DNA of 64,000 bases, taken from an uncultured Planktomarina sp. GTDB taxonomy: Bacteria; Pseudomonadota; Alphaproteobacteria; Rhodobacterales; Rhodobacteraceae. Positions 44,687-54,510 of the stretch are shown in pieces. The stretch lies in NCBI GenBank assembly GCA_943788425.1, contig CALSQF010000004.1, positions 124,001 through 188,000 of the forward strand. Direction: 5' to 3'. Each line of letters opens with the position of its first letter. The stretch's first letter is position 1. The translations under genes and the position numbers were made by a program. The notes under the pieces are model-generated. The model saw only the letters and a program-made list of their open reading frames with translations. It was not told the origin of the DNA and ran no database searches.

Positions 44687-45495
44687 GTGAGGAGGTAAAT
44701 AGAGACGGTGAGCAGATTGATGACACTGAGGAGGTTGTAGTAAACGAGGCAGATAAGCAGGGCTTCCTGCTCAAGATTGCAACTGGTGGAATAACTGTCC
44801 AAGATTATGTCAAACGTCTAGAAGAAAATGATATTCTAATTGCGATTGATGGCAAGCCATACTTGGATGGTCCGCAGCGATTGAGAAGTACTTTTCTTCA
44901 AGAGCATGATGAAGAATCTAAGTGGCTTTTGACGTTCTATCGTGACGGCATAGTGTTCGATATTCTTATTGATCACCCTATTAAGAGTGCATTTGGATAC
45001 GCCACTGAAAAAGAAACAGAATTTGTTCTGGATGCGTTCAAAAAACATACCTTTGGTGATTTTCAGAGCTACGAAAACTACGAAATTTACAGAGATAAAA
45101 ATGGGAAATGTGATATTTTAAGTTTCTCTCCAGACCCGTTGGCTTGGATGATCCCACCATTATGGTTACTTAAGTACAGACTTTTCCCACCACTTGCTGC
45201 GGTGGCCGTAGTATATTTAATAACTTTTGTTATTAATATCTACTTGTTCATTGCCACTGCGATAGTTCTAGCAATCTATATTAACCGTGCCCAAAATAAT
45301 TTGATGCGTTCATTTACTATGTTTGATGATAAATACCATTATATGACTATTGCTGGCACCAATGAGCAAGAAGTCAGTTTGTTGGTGAAAAGAATAGACC
45401 CGAAAAACAAGATTAGGTATGAAAAGAACGTCATAAAAAAACGTGTCGAAGTTAAGAAAACTATTGCAAAAGAAATTGAAGATTCAAGTTCTTAA
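44683..45495 (+). CDS. PDZ-like membrane protein, second gene of the MotF-position unit
   Basis: A 270-residue protein. Residues about 25-90 look like a PDZ-type fold (ENDILIAIDGKPYLDGPQRL, then a strand WLLTFYRDG). A 100-residue soluble part follows, then a helical hairpin in the membrane (about 165-210, PLAAVAVVYLITFVINIYLF) and a charged C-terminus. A PDZ-like module facing the cytoplasm beside flagellar genes is unusual. Role unknown. Ends 212 bases before the convergent rpoN. Confidence 0.55.
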   Translation: MSEEVNRDGEQIDDTEEVVVNEADKQGFLLKIATGGITVQDYVKRLEENDILIAIDGKPYLDGPQRLRSTFLQEHDEESKWLLTFYRDGIVFDILIDHPIKSAFGYATEKETEFVLDAFKKHTFGDFQSYENYEIYRDKNGKCDILSFSPDPLAWMIPPLWLLKYRLFPPLAAVAVVYLITFVINIYLFIATAIVLAIYINRAQNNLMRSFTMFDDKYHYMTIAGTNEQEVSLLVKRIDPKNKIRYEKNVIKKRVEVKKTIAKEIEDSSS

Positions 45496-45707
45496 AATAT
45501 TAAACATGAAACATTAAGGTGTGCAGAGCGTATCTTTTTCACTATTTCATTCCAAATTTTTTGCAACAGCATGCTTGGTAAATTTTAGGGAGTCAGTGCA
45601 CCTAATAGTGGCGCGATCCTTAAAAACATGAACACTTATGAATGCCGGTTCATTGAAGCCAGTTAATATATATTAAATCTTTGCTAAGCGATTTTTTAGT
45701 GAATTTA

Positions 45708-47172
45708 TTACAGCATTCCGGATAATGTGTTCTGACGTTTGCGCATGAATGAAGCTGGAATATTTTGTACTTTTCTATATTTTGCAACTGTGCGGCGGGC
45801 CACGTTTATGCCGCTGGACTTTAGGGTTTCTACGATTTCATCGTCGCTTATCGGGCTCTGTGGTTGTTCGTTTTCAATTAATTTTCTAATTTTGAACTTT
45901 ACTGCGGCCGAAGATTGTGAGCTCTGGTCGTCATTCAACTGCAAACTTACGCTGAAAAAAGATTTCAGTTCTAGAGTGCCCTGTGGGGTTTCCATGAGAG
46001 ACCCTGTGGTCACCCGACTAATTGTGCTCTCATGCATGTCGACCGCTTCAGCAACATCACGTAGGATCATGGGCTGAATATAGCTTGGCCCTTTCTCTAG
46101 AAATGCTGTTTGTCTCTTAGCAATCTCAGCGCCTACGCGAAGCATCGTGTCGTTTCGCTTTTGCAAAGCATTTTTTAACCAATTTGCCTCAGCTATTTTT
46201 TCTTTGATGAATTCTTTTTGTTCAGCGTCCATTTTGGATTTTCGAACAGTTTTTGCATATGTCTTGTCAATGACAACGCTTGGAAGTGTGGACTTGTTGA
46301 GTGTCACAAGCCAGCCGTCATCCTTTTTTGTAATTTTTAAGTCTGGCTCTCGTATGTTGATTGCCTCCGAAGAAAATTGAAGGCCGGGCTTGGGATCGAA
46401 GCTTTTTATCACTCTTAATTTTTCGGCAAGTTCTTCGTCATTACAGCCGCAGCGACGTTTAAGTAAATCAAACTTACCACTACCCAGTAGATGTAAATTG
46501 TCTAAAATACTTTCGAGCATCTCGTCCAGCAGTGCTTTATCTTTGGCTTGTAACTTCAGGCATTCTGCCAAAGTTCTCGCAAACAAACCAGCAGGCTCGA
46601 TCATCTGTAAGGTGTCTAGCACATCTTCAACGACGTTCAGGTCTACCAAAGTTTGGATGGCCACATTTTTCGCAGTCACATCCACCCAGCCAGTGGGCTC
46701 CAATTCCTCTAAGAATTTGTAGGCTACAATTTGCTCTTGCTGAGTGAAACCCAGGCTCTCTATGTAGTCCCCGCAGTGTACATAAAGTGATTTATCATGT
46801 GATTTTAGTAACTGCACAGGATCAAAATCGCTTTGTTCTTTTGACACAGTGCTCTTAGTTTTAAAGCTGTCGCCAGTTTCAAATTGGTTTTCTATTTCGG
46901 TTTTTGTTTTTTGTTTTTCTGTGCCAAATGGGGTATCTTCTAAGGTCTTTTGCTGTTGAGAGAGTTTCAGCTCTTGCATCACTTGCACTTGTGTTTTTTT
47001 CGCGAGCAATTTTATCATTCAATTCGACAAAGGGATTAACAGCGAAGTTCTCTTCTATGTATTCGTTGACCTCTAGGTTCGTCATTTGTAGCAACTTAAT
47101 CGCTTGCTGTACTTGAGCCGTTAGCGTCAGTCCCTGACGCTGTCCCATGTTAATGCTGAAATCAAGTTTCAT
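45708..47172 (-). pseudogene. rpoN: Sigma-54 factor RpoN (Fla1-type copy), one frameshift
   Basis: Alternative sigma factor for the -24/-12 promoters in this cluster. Region I in the first frame reads QRQGLTLTAQVQQAIKLLQM. The second frame carries the core-binding domain, the HTH (about ESTISRVTTGSLMETP) and a C-terminal RpoN box seen as ARRTVAKYRKVQNIPASFMRK (ARRTVAKYR). The frames join in a seven-base T run at 46994-47000 (A7 on the coding strand). With six A the chain is continuous (DKIAREK-TQVQVM). So it is either a +1 indel or a slippage site. Probably the equivalent of RpoN2 of R. sphaeroides. Confidence 0.8.
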
Positions 47173-47191
47173 TGCTCATCTCCTTTGGTAA

Positions 47192-47218
47192 CTAAGATTA
47201 GCAGCGTCTTGCCGAGAT
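47192..47218 (+). promoter_or_regulatory. Candidate sigma-28 promoter upstream of fliC
   Basis: CTAA (47192-47195), 15 bases, then GCCGAGAT (47211-47218) resembles the FliA consensus TAAA-N15-GCCGATAA. It lies 150 bases before fliC and just upstream of divergent rpoN, so it would give a long leader. One mismatch in each element. Confidence 0.35.
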
Positions 47219-47366
47219 GCCAAAAAATCAATTTGACACCTTTCAAGTGTCGATATTTTGACAAGCAGTGAAGTAGATTAAGAAATAAGCTCCTAAACAT
47301 ATATCAACGCCCGTCGTTACTTTCCCTGAGGGCTTTGCAGCCCAGTTCGTAACTAGGAGAATTGCT

Positions 47367-48166
47367 ATGACAAGTATTAATGCAGGTGGAGCCTTTTACC
47401 GAGTTCAAAACTCGCTCAATGAAAATTCGGAAAATGTTTCGAAAAGTATGCAGCGTCTTGCGAGCGGCAGGCAAAATATTGCTCCGGGTGACCGCTCTGC
47501 GTCAGTTGCCGTAGCCTATGGCATGCAGGCCGAAATGGCATCGATAAAAGTAGGCTTACAAAACGCTACAGAAGTTCTTCAGGTTATGGAGATGGCTAAT
47601 AACGATCTTGGTATTTTGAATGATTTGATGGTGCGTCTCGAGGAACTGCATGCACTGGGAACGAATGGGCTTAATTCGACTCAAGACACTGCTGCTATTT
47701 TAGCGGAAGCAACCGATATTCTCACGGAATACGCTGCAGTAACAACAAGGGCCACTTGGAAAGGGAATACTGTATTTGGGGGTGCTAAAACTGTTGCATT
47801 TGGACGAAACACTGGTACTGCTACCACAGTGAATGCTGGTACAGCTCCCGCTACTGACCGTTACCGCGGCCCACATATCGACTGGACACGCTACTGGTAC
47901 TTCCGCTCATGGCGACTGACAAAGGCAGCTGGATGCTGCCATTGTAGAAAGTGGCAACGTATATAACCAAGTCTCTAATAAAATTTCGCATTTATCTAGC
48001 CTAAACGCTGGTTACGCCTTGGATGTGGCTTCTAAAATGGATGTAGACTTTGCTGGTGAAACCACTGAGTTGGCGAAGGGGCAAATTCTTGGCTCAAGCT
48101 GGTACAGCAATGCTTGCTCAGGCGAATGCGCAGGGTCAGGGAATGCTGGCATTGATCCAATCCTAG
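47367..48166 (+). pseudogene. fliC: Flagellin FliC, short and interrupted
   Basis: Filament protein. The N-terminal domain (residues 1-150) has the flagellin pattern (KSMQRLASGRQNIAPGDRSAS, GLQNATEVLQVMEMANNDL), although it differs from classic MxxINTN starts. Near 47858 an extra C shifts the frame. A TGA lies in the next frame at 47917-47919. The C-terminal coil follows in that frame (LDAAIVESGNVYNQVSNKIS), and an extra G near 48091 moves it to a third frame ending QANAQGQGMLALIQS at 48166. Rejoined, it is about 266 residues, short for a flagellin. A strong terminator follows. AGGAG lies 7 bases before the ATG. Confidence 0.78.
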
Positions 48167-48210
48167 ATTAAGAGCTGTCTCAGATTCTGGTAAAAATTGA
48201 ATAATTTTAG

Positions 48211-48241
48211 GCGGCCGAAACACAATTCCGGCCGCTTTTTC
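48211..48241 (+). terminator. Strong intrinsic terminator after fliC
   Basis: Perfect seven-pair stem GCGGCCG/CGGCCGC with an 11-base loop, followed directly by TTTTT. It is 45 bases after the fliC stop and ends the flagellin transcript. Confidence 0.88.
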
Positions 48242-48290
48242 TTGCCTTAAATTCAATATAGATTAGTCTGTCTCGGGGGGGGGCGGAATT

Positions 48291-48882
48291 ATGGCTGAAG
48301 AAGCGGAACAAACTTCGGATCCTGCTGAAGACGATGCGGCTCCAGAGGAAGAGTTGCTGAGGCGAGGTTGAAATTCGGTCCGAGCAGGAGCAACAAAAAT
48401 TTGAATCGGACTTTGCCCTAAAGATGGTAGACACTTTAGTGGCCATCAACGAACAACAGATTTCTAGTTATGAATTGCCAAATAGATTTTTCACGACTGA
48501 CGAGTTAAATTGTTTTGGCTTTTTCTCGAACTCAGTGCCAGTTAACCCTTTACCGGCAGTTTATCCTGAAAATGGGTTTCTCTTGTTTAGAGGAGTTCCA
48601 GTGCCTAAATCTGTGAATCTCACGTCTGCAAGTTTGGAAGAAATTGAAAAAAGTATTAAGTCGTCCATATCCGAAGAGGCGCTAGGTCAGCAGTTGTCAG
48701 ACTTAGGCTCAGACATGATAAATGCGTATCAAATTGCAACTCAAATATATAATGATCGTGTGGAAAAAATTCGAATTTCGTATTTGGCAAATGTTAAAAA
48801 TGCTAAGTCACAAGTGATGGAAATATCAGCGGCAGTTGTCTGTGCCTTTGTAATTATTTTGACTTTATTAAACCTTTCATAA
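48291..48882 (+). pseudogene. Tail-anchored acidic protein next to fliC, frameshifted
   Basis: Unrecognised protein of about 196 residues. The first frame (from ATG 48291, preceded by a G-rich ribosome-binding site) is acidic (MAEEAEQTSDPAEDDAAPEE). An extra G near 48361 shifts it into the frame that continues EVEIRSEQEQQKFESDF and runs to 48882. The end is a hydrophobic helix (AAVVCAFVIILTLLNLS), so the protein would be anchored by its C-terminus. Location between fliC and motAB suggests a flagellar accessory role. Confidence 0.55.
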
Positions 48883-48902
48883 AAACAATCAAAAGGCCGT
48901 AA

Positions 48903-49376
48903 TTAGTCTGCTGATACCAGCAGAACTGGCAGTGATTGGTATGGGAAAAATCTTGAGTATGAGTGGCCCGTCATAAAATTTACTGACCAGAACATTTTGG
49001 GGTTGAGTGTATTTTTATCGCTAGTCCAGTAAGCTTCAGGAGAAATTTTCGGGAAATATTTTGAATTTATTTTGGGTGTAGTGCACTCTTCGCATATGAG
49101 GCTCTCCAGCTCTTGACGGGTTGGCAGCCTCCAGTTGCCTCCAAGTTGTCGTTTTGCTTCGCTTGTGGCATACTCGACTTGAGCATGGTCAAGTTTAACG
49201 ATGTCGCCAGTACAGGTGTCGAGTGCTGGATCCCATGCTTGCCCAACCGAGCAGCGAAGCCACGTTGTGCCTGATTGCAGATCTTTTACAGTGTGTTGCC
49301 TCGCCATGAATTGAGCTGAAGCTTGGCTGGTGAGGTAAATTGCAAAAACAACGAACCCAATAAAACCTCTGTACAT
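48903..49376 (-). CDS. Exported DUF1566 (Lcl C-terminal-like) protein
   Basis: A 157-residue protein with a signal peptide (about 1-22, ending SQASAQ). Its DUF1566 domain has the segments GTTWLRCSVGQAWDP, GNWRLPTRQELESL, YWTS and a W-x-V-x-F strand; cysteines suggest disulphides. The fold is related to C-type-lectin-like/FGE modules. Function in the flagellar context unknown. ATG 49376 is chosen because it starts the signal peptide; the frame is open to 49481. Confidence 0.7.
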   Translation of the reverse strand: MYRGFIGFVVFAIYLTSQASAQFMARQHTVKDLQSGTTWLRCSVGQAWDPALDTCTGDIVKLDHAQVEYATSEAKRQLGGNWRLPTRQELESLICEECTTPKINSKYFPKISPEAYWTSDKNTLNPKMFWSVNFMTGHSYSRFFPYQSLPVLLVSAD

Positions 49377-49450
49377 GGCTATACTTTCTAATCTGAATTG
49401 GAGAACCCAACAGGTGACTGGTGATTTATTTTCATAAGACTTATATAGAA

Positions 49451-49466
49451 TGGTACAAATCTTGTA
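49451..49466 (+). promoter_or_regulatory. Weak sigma-54-like site before motA
   Basis: TGGTACAAATCTTGTA keeps the -24 GG and ten-base spacing but has GT for GC at -12. It lies 30 bases before the motA ATG. The -12 mismatch makes this a weaker candidate than the others. Confidence 0.35.
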
Positions 49467-49495
49467 TACTCGTATGAGCATGGGGAGACATTAAC

Positions 49496-50260
49496 ATGGA
49501 TATTGCAGCATTACTTGGCTTTGTCGGTGCCGTTGGGATGATACTTGCCGCGATGATTGCAGGTGGAGGTGTAGCACCTTTTGTGGACAATCAATCTATT
49601 TTGATCGTGTTTGGTGGCTCGTTCTTCGCTGTCATGTACACCGCCCCGATGCCAACCTTTTTAGCTAGTTTTAAAGCCATGGGGAAATGCTTCAAACCCG
49701 GCTTGCCCAAGCTCGATGAGACGGTCGAGCGCATGGTTGAGCTTGCAGGTATGGCGAGAAAGGACGGAATGATGGCTCTAGAAGGTCAACCAGTCCCGGA
49801 TAAATTTTTCGAAAAAGGAATGCAAATGTTGGTGGATGGGGCCGACGAGCAGAAACTGATTAAACAAATGAATTCCGAGATCGCATCCATGAAGGGCAGG
49901 CACGCCGAAACTACCGGATGCATAACAAGCTGGGTTGATATCGCGCCAGCGATGGGCATGATCGGTACGCTTATTGGCCTAGTTTTGATGTTGGGGAATA
50001 TGGGGGATCCAAAATCGATTGGTCCAGCTATGGCTGTTGCTCTTTTGACAACACTCTATGGAGCCTTTGTTGCTAACGTAATGTTTATGCCAATGGCAAA
50101 AAAATTAGAGGGTTTTACCGAATTCGAAATTAATTATCGTAAGTTTGTATTGGAGGGTTTGCGTGGAATTGCTCGGAGCGATAGCCCTAGAAATATTCAA
50201 GATCAAATGGCCGCAACATTACCACCTAAACTTCAAGCTAAATTTGAAATTGCGGCATAG
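49496..50260 (+). CDS. motA: Flagellar stator protein MotA (PomA-like)
   Basis: Inner-membrane stator channel subunit, 254 residues and four helices. The N-terminus (MDIAALLGFVGAVGM) and the block SWVDIAPAMGMIGTLIGLVLML with GPAMAVALLTTLYGAF are the ExbB/TolQ/MotA signature. The overall length and N-terminal pattern (SILIVFGGSFFAV) resemble PomA of Vibrio more than the ~295-residue proton-type MotA of enterics. Followed after 21 bases by motB. Confidence 0.92.
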   Translation: MDIAALLGFVGAVGMILAAMIAGGGVAPFVDNQSILIVFGGSFFAVMYTAPMPTFLASFKAMGKCFKPGLPKLDETVERMVELAGMARKDGMMALEGQPVPDKFFEKGMQMLVDGADEQKLIKQMNSEIASMKGRHAETTGCITSWVDIAPAMGMIGTLIGLVLMLGNMGDPKSIGPAMAVALLTTLYGAFVANVMFMPMAKKLEGFTEFEINYRKFVLEGLRGIARSDSPRNIQDQMAATLPPKLQAKFEIAA

Positions 50261-50281
50261 TTGAAGGCGGATTAACGAATC

Positions 50282-51481
50282 ATGGCTGAAGAAGCTCTCA
50301 ACGAAGAAGATCAGGACGAACCGGATTGTCCTAAGTGCCCTCCACCCGGTGCACCTGCGTGGATGGCAACATTTGCTGATATGGCAACATTGTTGATGGC
50401 TTTCTTCGTTCTTATCCTATCATTCGCCGAATTTAACGTTCCAAAATTTAAACAAATTTCAGGTTCACTTCGTGAAGCATTTGGTGTTCAGAAAGTGGTT
50501 CCTGTTGTGGAACAACCAAAAGGGACCACAGTAATTTCACTGAACTTTAGCCCCAACCCCACTCCAGCTGTAACTGAAACTCTCCGCCAACAGACGACTG
50601 AACTTCAAAAGCCTGAATTGGAGTTGCAAACTAAATTAGAAGATTCTCCTGAGGGTGGCGAGGCAGATAAGAAAAAAGACTCTGACTTTGATGGCGCTGG
50701 CGGTGAAAGTGATGCGTCCCTTGATGCTACAGAATTGGCCAAGCAGTTACAGAAAGCTATTGATAGCGGGGAGGTGCAAATAGAAACTCTCGGCGAAAAT
50801 GTTGTGATTAATTTTCCGAAGGAAGAGTTGGATCCAGAAGAAATTAAAAGCATGATCCAGGAGACGATGAACGCGCTTGCTGAAGCCCGGCAGGCTGCCG
50901 GGGCCTCAGAAAGTGAAGTTCTTTTTGGCGGCTTAGAAGCCGAACTCCAAGAATTAGCGGCATCTCTCGAGGAGAGTTTTCCCGAGAATGGAACTGATCA
51001 GGGTGGATCATCTCAGCAAGAGAGCGAAAAACTGCAGAATGCCTCTAAGGCTACAGAAGAGTTGACCGTGGCTCTGCAAGAGCAAATCGACCAGGGATTG
51101 ATCGACATTGAACAGCGCGAGGGCAGCGTCTTTATATCCGTCGGCGCTGGTGGTGCATTCCCATCTGGGACTGCAGACTTAACTGGCGACGCGCAGGCAA
51201 TTCTAGACCGCATTGCGCTTACGGCAATGAGCCCTGAAAGTAAGATTACTGTTACGGGCCACACGGATGACGTACCAATTTCGAATGGGAAGTTTAGGGA
51301 CAATTGGGATCTTGCTGCGGCGCGGGCTGCAAGCGTAGTCCAGACGATTGAGGAAACAGGTTTAGTGTCAGGTGGTCGGATGTCGGCAGTCAGTAAAGGA
51401 GAAACAGATCCTGTTGCGGATAATGTGACTGCTGAGGGCCGTGAAGAAAATCGTAGAATTGAAATTGAAATTTCGTATTGA
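50282..51481 (+). CDS. motB: Flagellar stator protein MotB (PomB-like)
   Basis: Stator subunit of 399 residues. The N-terminus CPKCPPPGAPAWMATFADM closely follows PomB, with the ion-binding Asp33 in the single helix (ending LSFAEFN) and the FKQISGSLREAFGVQ region after it. A long acidic linker leads to a C-terminal OmpA/MotB peptidoglycan-binding domain (TGHTDDVPIS, then NWDLAAARAASV). Similarity to PomB suggests sodium coupling, reasonable for a marine cell, but ion use is not proven by sequence. Confidence 0.93.
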   Translation: MAEEALNEEDQDEPDCPKCPPPGAPAWMATFADMATLLMAFFVLILSFAEFNVPKFKQISGSLREAFGVQKVVPVVEQPKGTTVISLNFSPNPTPAVTETLRQQTTELQKPELELQTKLEDSPEGGEADKKKDSDFDGAGGESDASLDATELAKQLQKAIDSGEVQIETLGENVVINFPKEELDPEEIKSMIQETMNALAEARQAAGASESEVLFGGLEAELQELAASLEESFPENGTDQGGSSQQESEKLQNASKATEELTVALQEQIDQGLIDIEQREGSVFISVGAGGAFPSGTADLTGDAQAILDRIALTAMSPESKITVTGHTDDVPISNGKFRDNWDLAAARAASVVQTIEETGLVSGGRMSAVSKGETDPVADNVTAEGREENRRIEIEISY

Positions 51482-51528
51482 TCTAAGTTTTTTGCTGAGT
51501 TGGTCGTTTATTACTAGGAGAGTCTTTT

Positions 51529-53171
51529 ATGAGCCAGACGATTAGCAACGACTACGTGAGCATGATTAACAAGAGTGGCTCAGGATATAATATTCCTGAA
51601 ATTGTTGATGCGATTGTTGATGCTGCGATTGTGCCGGTAAAAGAAGTTGTAACTGCCCAGAAAGAGAAGGTAGAAACTTCGATTTCAGGTATGGGCACAC
51701 TTAAATCCAGCATGTCTGCGACGCAGACGCTCGTAAATTCGATGAGTTCAGGTTCCCACTTCACTCTCAAACAATCACCAAATTCCAATTTTATGCGTTC
51801 CACTGTTGTGGACCAAGCATTGCTTACAGAAGGCCTTAATACATTCGAAAACGTTGAGATTGCTAAGCCACAGATATGGCGAGCAGGATGGCGAAACTGA
51901 TTTAAATAGAACTGTCACTGATCAAACTATAACAATAGAATTTGGAACGAATGGTGCAAATGACAATGGATGGTCGGCATCAAGCCCCGCACGTTCCGAG
52001 CAGGTTGTTTTGTCTGGAGACACTTTATCCTCCGCGGTCACTAAATTAAACAATGTCACAGGATTAAAGGCTGAATTTGTGCAGCTTTCCTCCAACTCAA
52101 GTAATTATTCAGTGGTTTTGACTAGTGAGACTGGAGTAAAAAATGGTTTTCAAGATGACGAATAACGCATCTACAGGATGGAAGACTGCAGCCGGTGGCA
52201 CAGGTGACTTCTTTCAAGCAGGCTGTAGACGCTACCTTTGATTTAAACGGTCAAAGCTATTCGCGTTCGAGTAACAAAATTTCAGATATTATTGCAGGTG
52301 TGGAAGTAGAGCTTTTATCCAGAAGGCCGCAAGCCCAGTCCACTACCATAACAAAGTCTTCAGAAAACATTCAGAAAACTGTAGAAACATTGATTGCAGA
52401 CCTTAACGCCTATAAATCTGATCTAAATAAACTTGGCTTTATTGATGAAGTTGGTGACGAAAATGGTGAGTTAGCTCACAGTTCGTTTCTTAGGAATGCA
52501 AAAAGAAAACTTACCAATTTTATGACGGCACCCATTGCAGGTTTCGGTGATAACAATATCTATTTCGTAGATTTCGGAATAAAGACGGCAAAGGATGGAT
52601 CGTATGTATTCGATCAAACCAGTTTTGATCGCACGTTTACTAATTCACCTGAAAAATTTGATGCACTGACAGAAGATAAGGCCTATGCGAGTGACCCGGA
52701 TGTCTTTGTATATGCAACTGCAGACTCAGCTGTTCCAGCAGGCAAGCACACTTTCACAGATTCTAACGATAGGCTTAGTTATGGAGCTAGCTCGGTAAAG
52801 ATCTAACTTTTACTGGTCCTAGCTCTGGTAAATATAACTTTTCTACATCTGATTACCCTGGTTTTTTGTTCCAAGCCTCAAGTTCGACTCCTGGCGATCT
52901 GGCGATCTATGTTGGCCGAAGTGCGAAAACAAAATTACTTAATTTCTTTTCAGATGCGCTCGCGACTGCAGGAAACCTTGATGCTACTGTCGATCTTTAC
53001 AAAGAGCGGGCGTCCTCGCTAGACGCAAGATTAGCAAAAATTGATCAACGGGAAGCGCTCCTTCAGGCGCAGTATACAAAACAATTTTCTGAAATGGAGA
53101 AAGTGGTCAACACGTCGACATCATCATCAGACTATGTCACCCAACTGGTAGACGGCTGGAATAAATCTTAA
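51529..53171 (+). pseudogene. fliD: Filament cap protein FliD, four frameshifts
   Basis: Caps the growing filament. Pieces in successive frames: 51529-51900 (FliD N-terminal coil), to ~52150 (TITIEFGTNGANDNGW), ~52150-52190 (MTNNASTGWKTAA), 52195-52794 (FliD core with DATFDLNGQSYSRSSNKISD), and ~52795-53171 (C-terminal coil ending VTQLVDGWNKS). Joins near 51868, 52150 and 52192 need one base removed; near 52794 one base is missing. Rejoined length about 547 residues, normal for FliD. The good ribosome-binding site (AGGAGAG) and unbroken sense between joins argue for recent lesions or sequencing errors. Confidence 0.75.
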
Positions 53172-53176
53172 GTAAA

Positions 53177-54289
53177 TTAAAGGCCATATTTCTTTATTTT
53201 TTCTATTAAAGTCGTGCGCTGTAAGTGGAGATCTTTAGCAGCTTCACTCGTGTTACCCGCGTTTCTTTCGAGCGCTTTTTCAATTAGAACGATCTCCACA
53301 TCTCTGAGAAGTCTCCTAACATCAACACTGTTGGAGCTGTCAAACAGCCTTGAGAAATCTTTTGCTGTTGGTGGCGCACGTTCGTCAGCTTCATGGCCGC
53401 GTTCCGCGCCACCCAACTCGTCAAGTACGCTCCAAATATTTTCATTTTCTTCAACATGGTCAAAAAATGCATTTTGATTAAACCCAAGTAGGGTCTGGGT
53501 AACTTGTTCTCGATTGATGCTTTGACCAGGAAAAAACACTTTCGCCCGCTCCAGAATATTTCGTAGCTCTCTAATATTGCCTGGCCATTCATATGTGGTG
53601 AGCGCTTCAAATCCACTCTTGTCAAAGCCAAACGGGGCTTCGTTTGCACTGACATATGAATTGTCTTTGAGAAAGTGGGTAACTATTTCTGGTATGTCAT
53701 CCAAGCGTTCTCGCAGGGTTGGCACTTGGATTGGAAAGACATTTAGCCGAAATAGCAAATCCTCACGGAATTTATTTTGTTTTACTAATTCTTCCAGGTC
53801 TTTATGCGTCGCGCATACCACTCTTACGTCTAATTGTATGTCTGCTCGTCCACCCACTCTTGTAACAATGGAATTTTCTAAGCACCCGGAGCAATTTTGA
53901 TTGCAAGTCGAGGTTCATGTCTCCTATCTCGTCAAGAAACAGTGTTCCCTTTATTTGCTTGTTCAAATTTTCCAGGCGTTGTTTTGACTGCTCCAGTAAA
54001 CGCACCTTTTTCATAGCCAAATAATTCGGCTTCCATCAAATCACGAGGTATGGCAGCGCAGTTGACGGCTACAAATTTGCCCTTTCGGCGACTTACGTCG
54101 TGCACAGCTTTCTGCTACCAGCTTCTTTCCTACACCTGTTTCGCCTTGAATTATGACGGCAGCATGTCAGATGGTGCTACCAGCGATATTAGTTTTTTGA
54201 GGCGCATTGCCGCCTCTGAGCTACCAACTAATTTCGAATACATTGCAGACATTCAGTACACCGCGAATTTGGGCAATTCCTATGGTCAT
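53177..54289 (-). pseudogene. fleQ: Sigma-54 activator FleQ, several frameshifts
   Basis: Master flagellar activator, AAA+ plus Fis-type HTH. Across frames one reads SAMYSKLVGSSEAAMRLKKL, Walker [28 protein letters not shown] (sigma-54 loop), Walker [22 protein letters not shown], and the C-terminal HTH SEAAKDLHLQRTTLIEKIKK. Shifts lie near 54165, 54108, 53945 and 53880, mostly one base. The start is uncertain: ATG 54289 gives only ~20 residues before the AAA+ domain, so no receiver-like domain is visible. With its HTH it complements FleT, which has none. Convergent with fliD, five bases apart. Confidence 0.78.
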
Positions 54290-54510
54290 GCATAACATCA
54301 TTACTGCATTCGTTGTAATACCTACAACTATTAACACAAGTTCTATCGTATTTACAAAACACTTTATTCATAAATGCTAATGAGATACAGTATAGGTGAG
54401 GTAAATTGCGTGTGGTTTGTAATAAGTAGAGGGCTGTCAATTGAAACGATTATTGGCCTCTATTGCACCTGCAAAAATTAAGCGGGCACTTTTCGAAGAA
54501 AAAGAAAAGT

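Noticed and set aside
47221-47262. Second sigma-28-like element (GTCGATAT) before fliC
   Set aside because: The -35 part (TCAATT) at the right spacing is a poor match; the upstream CTAA/GCCGAGAT pair fits better.
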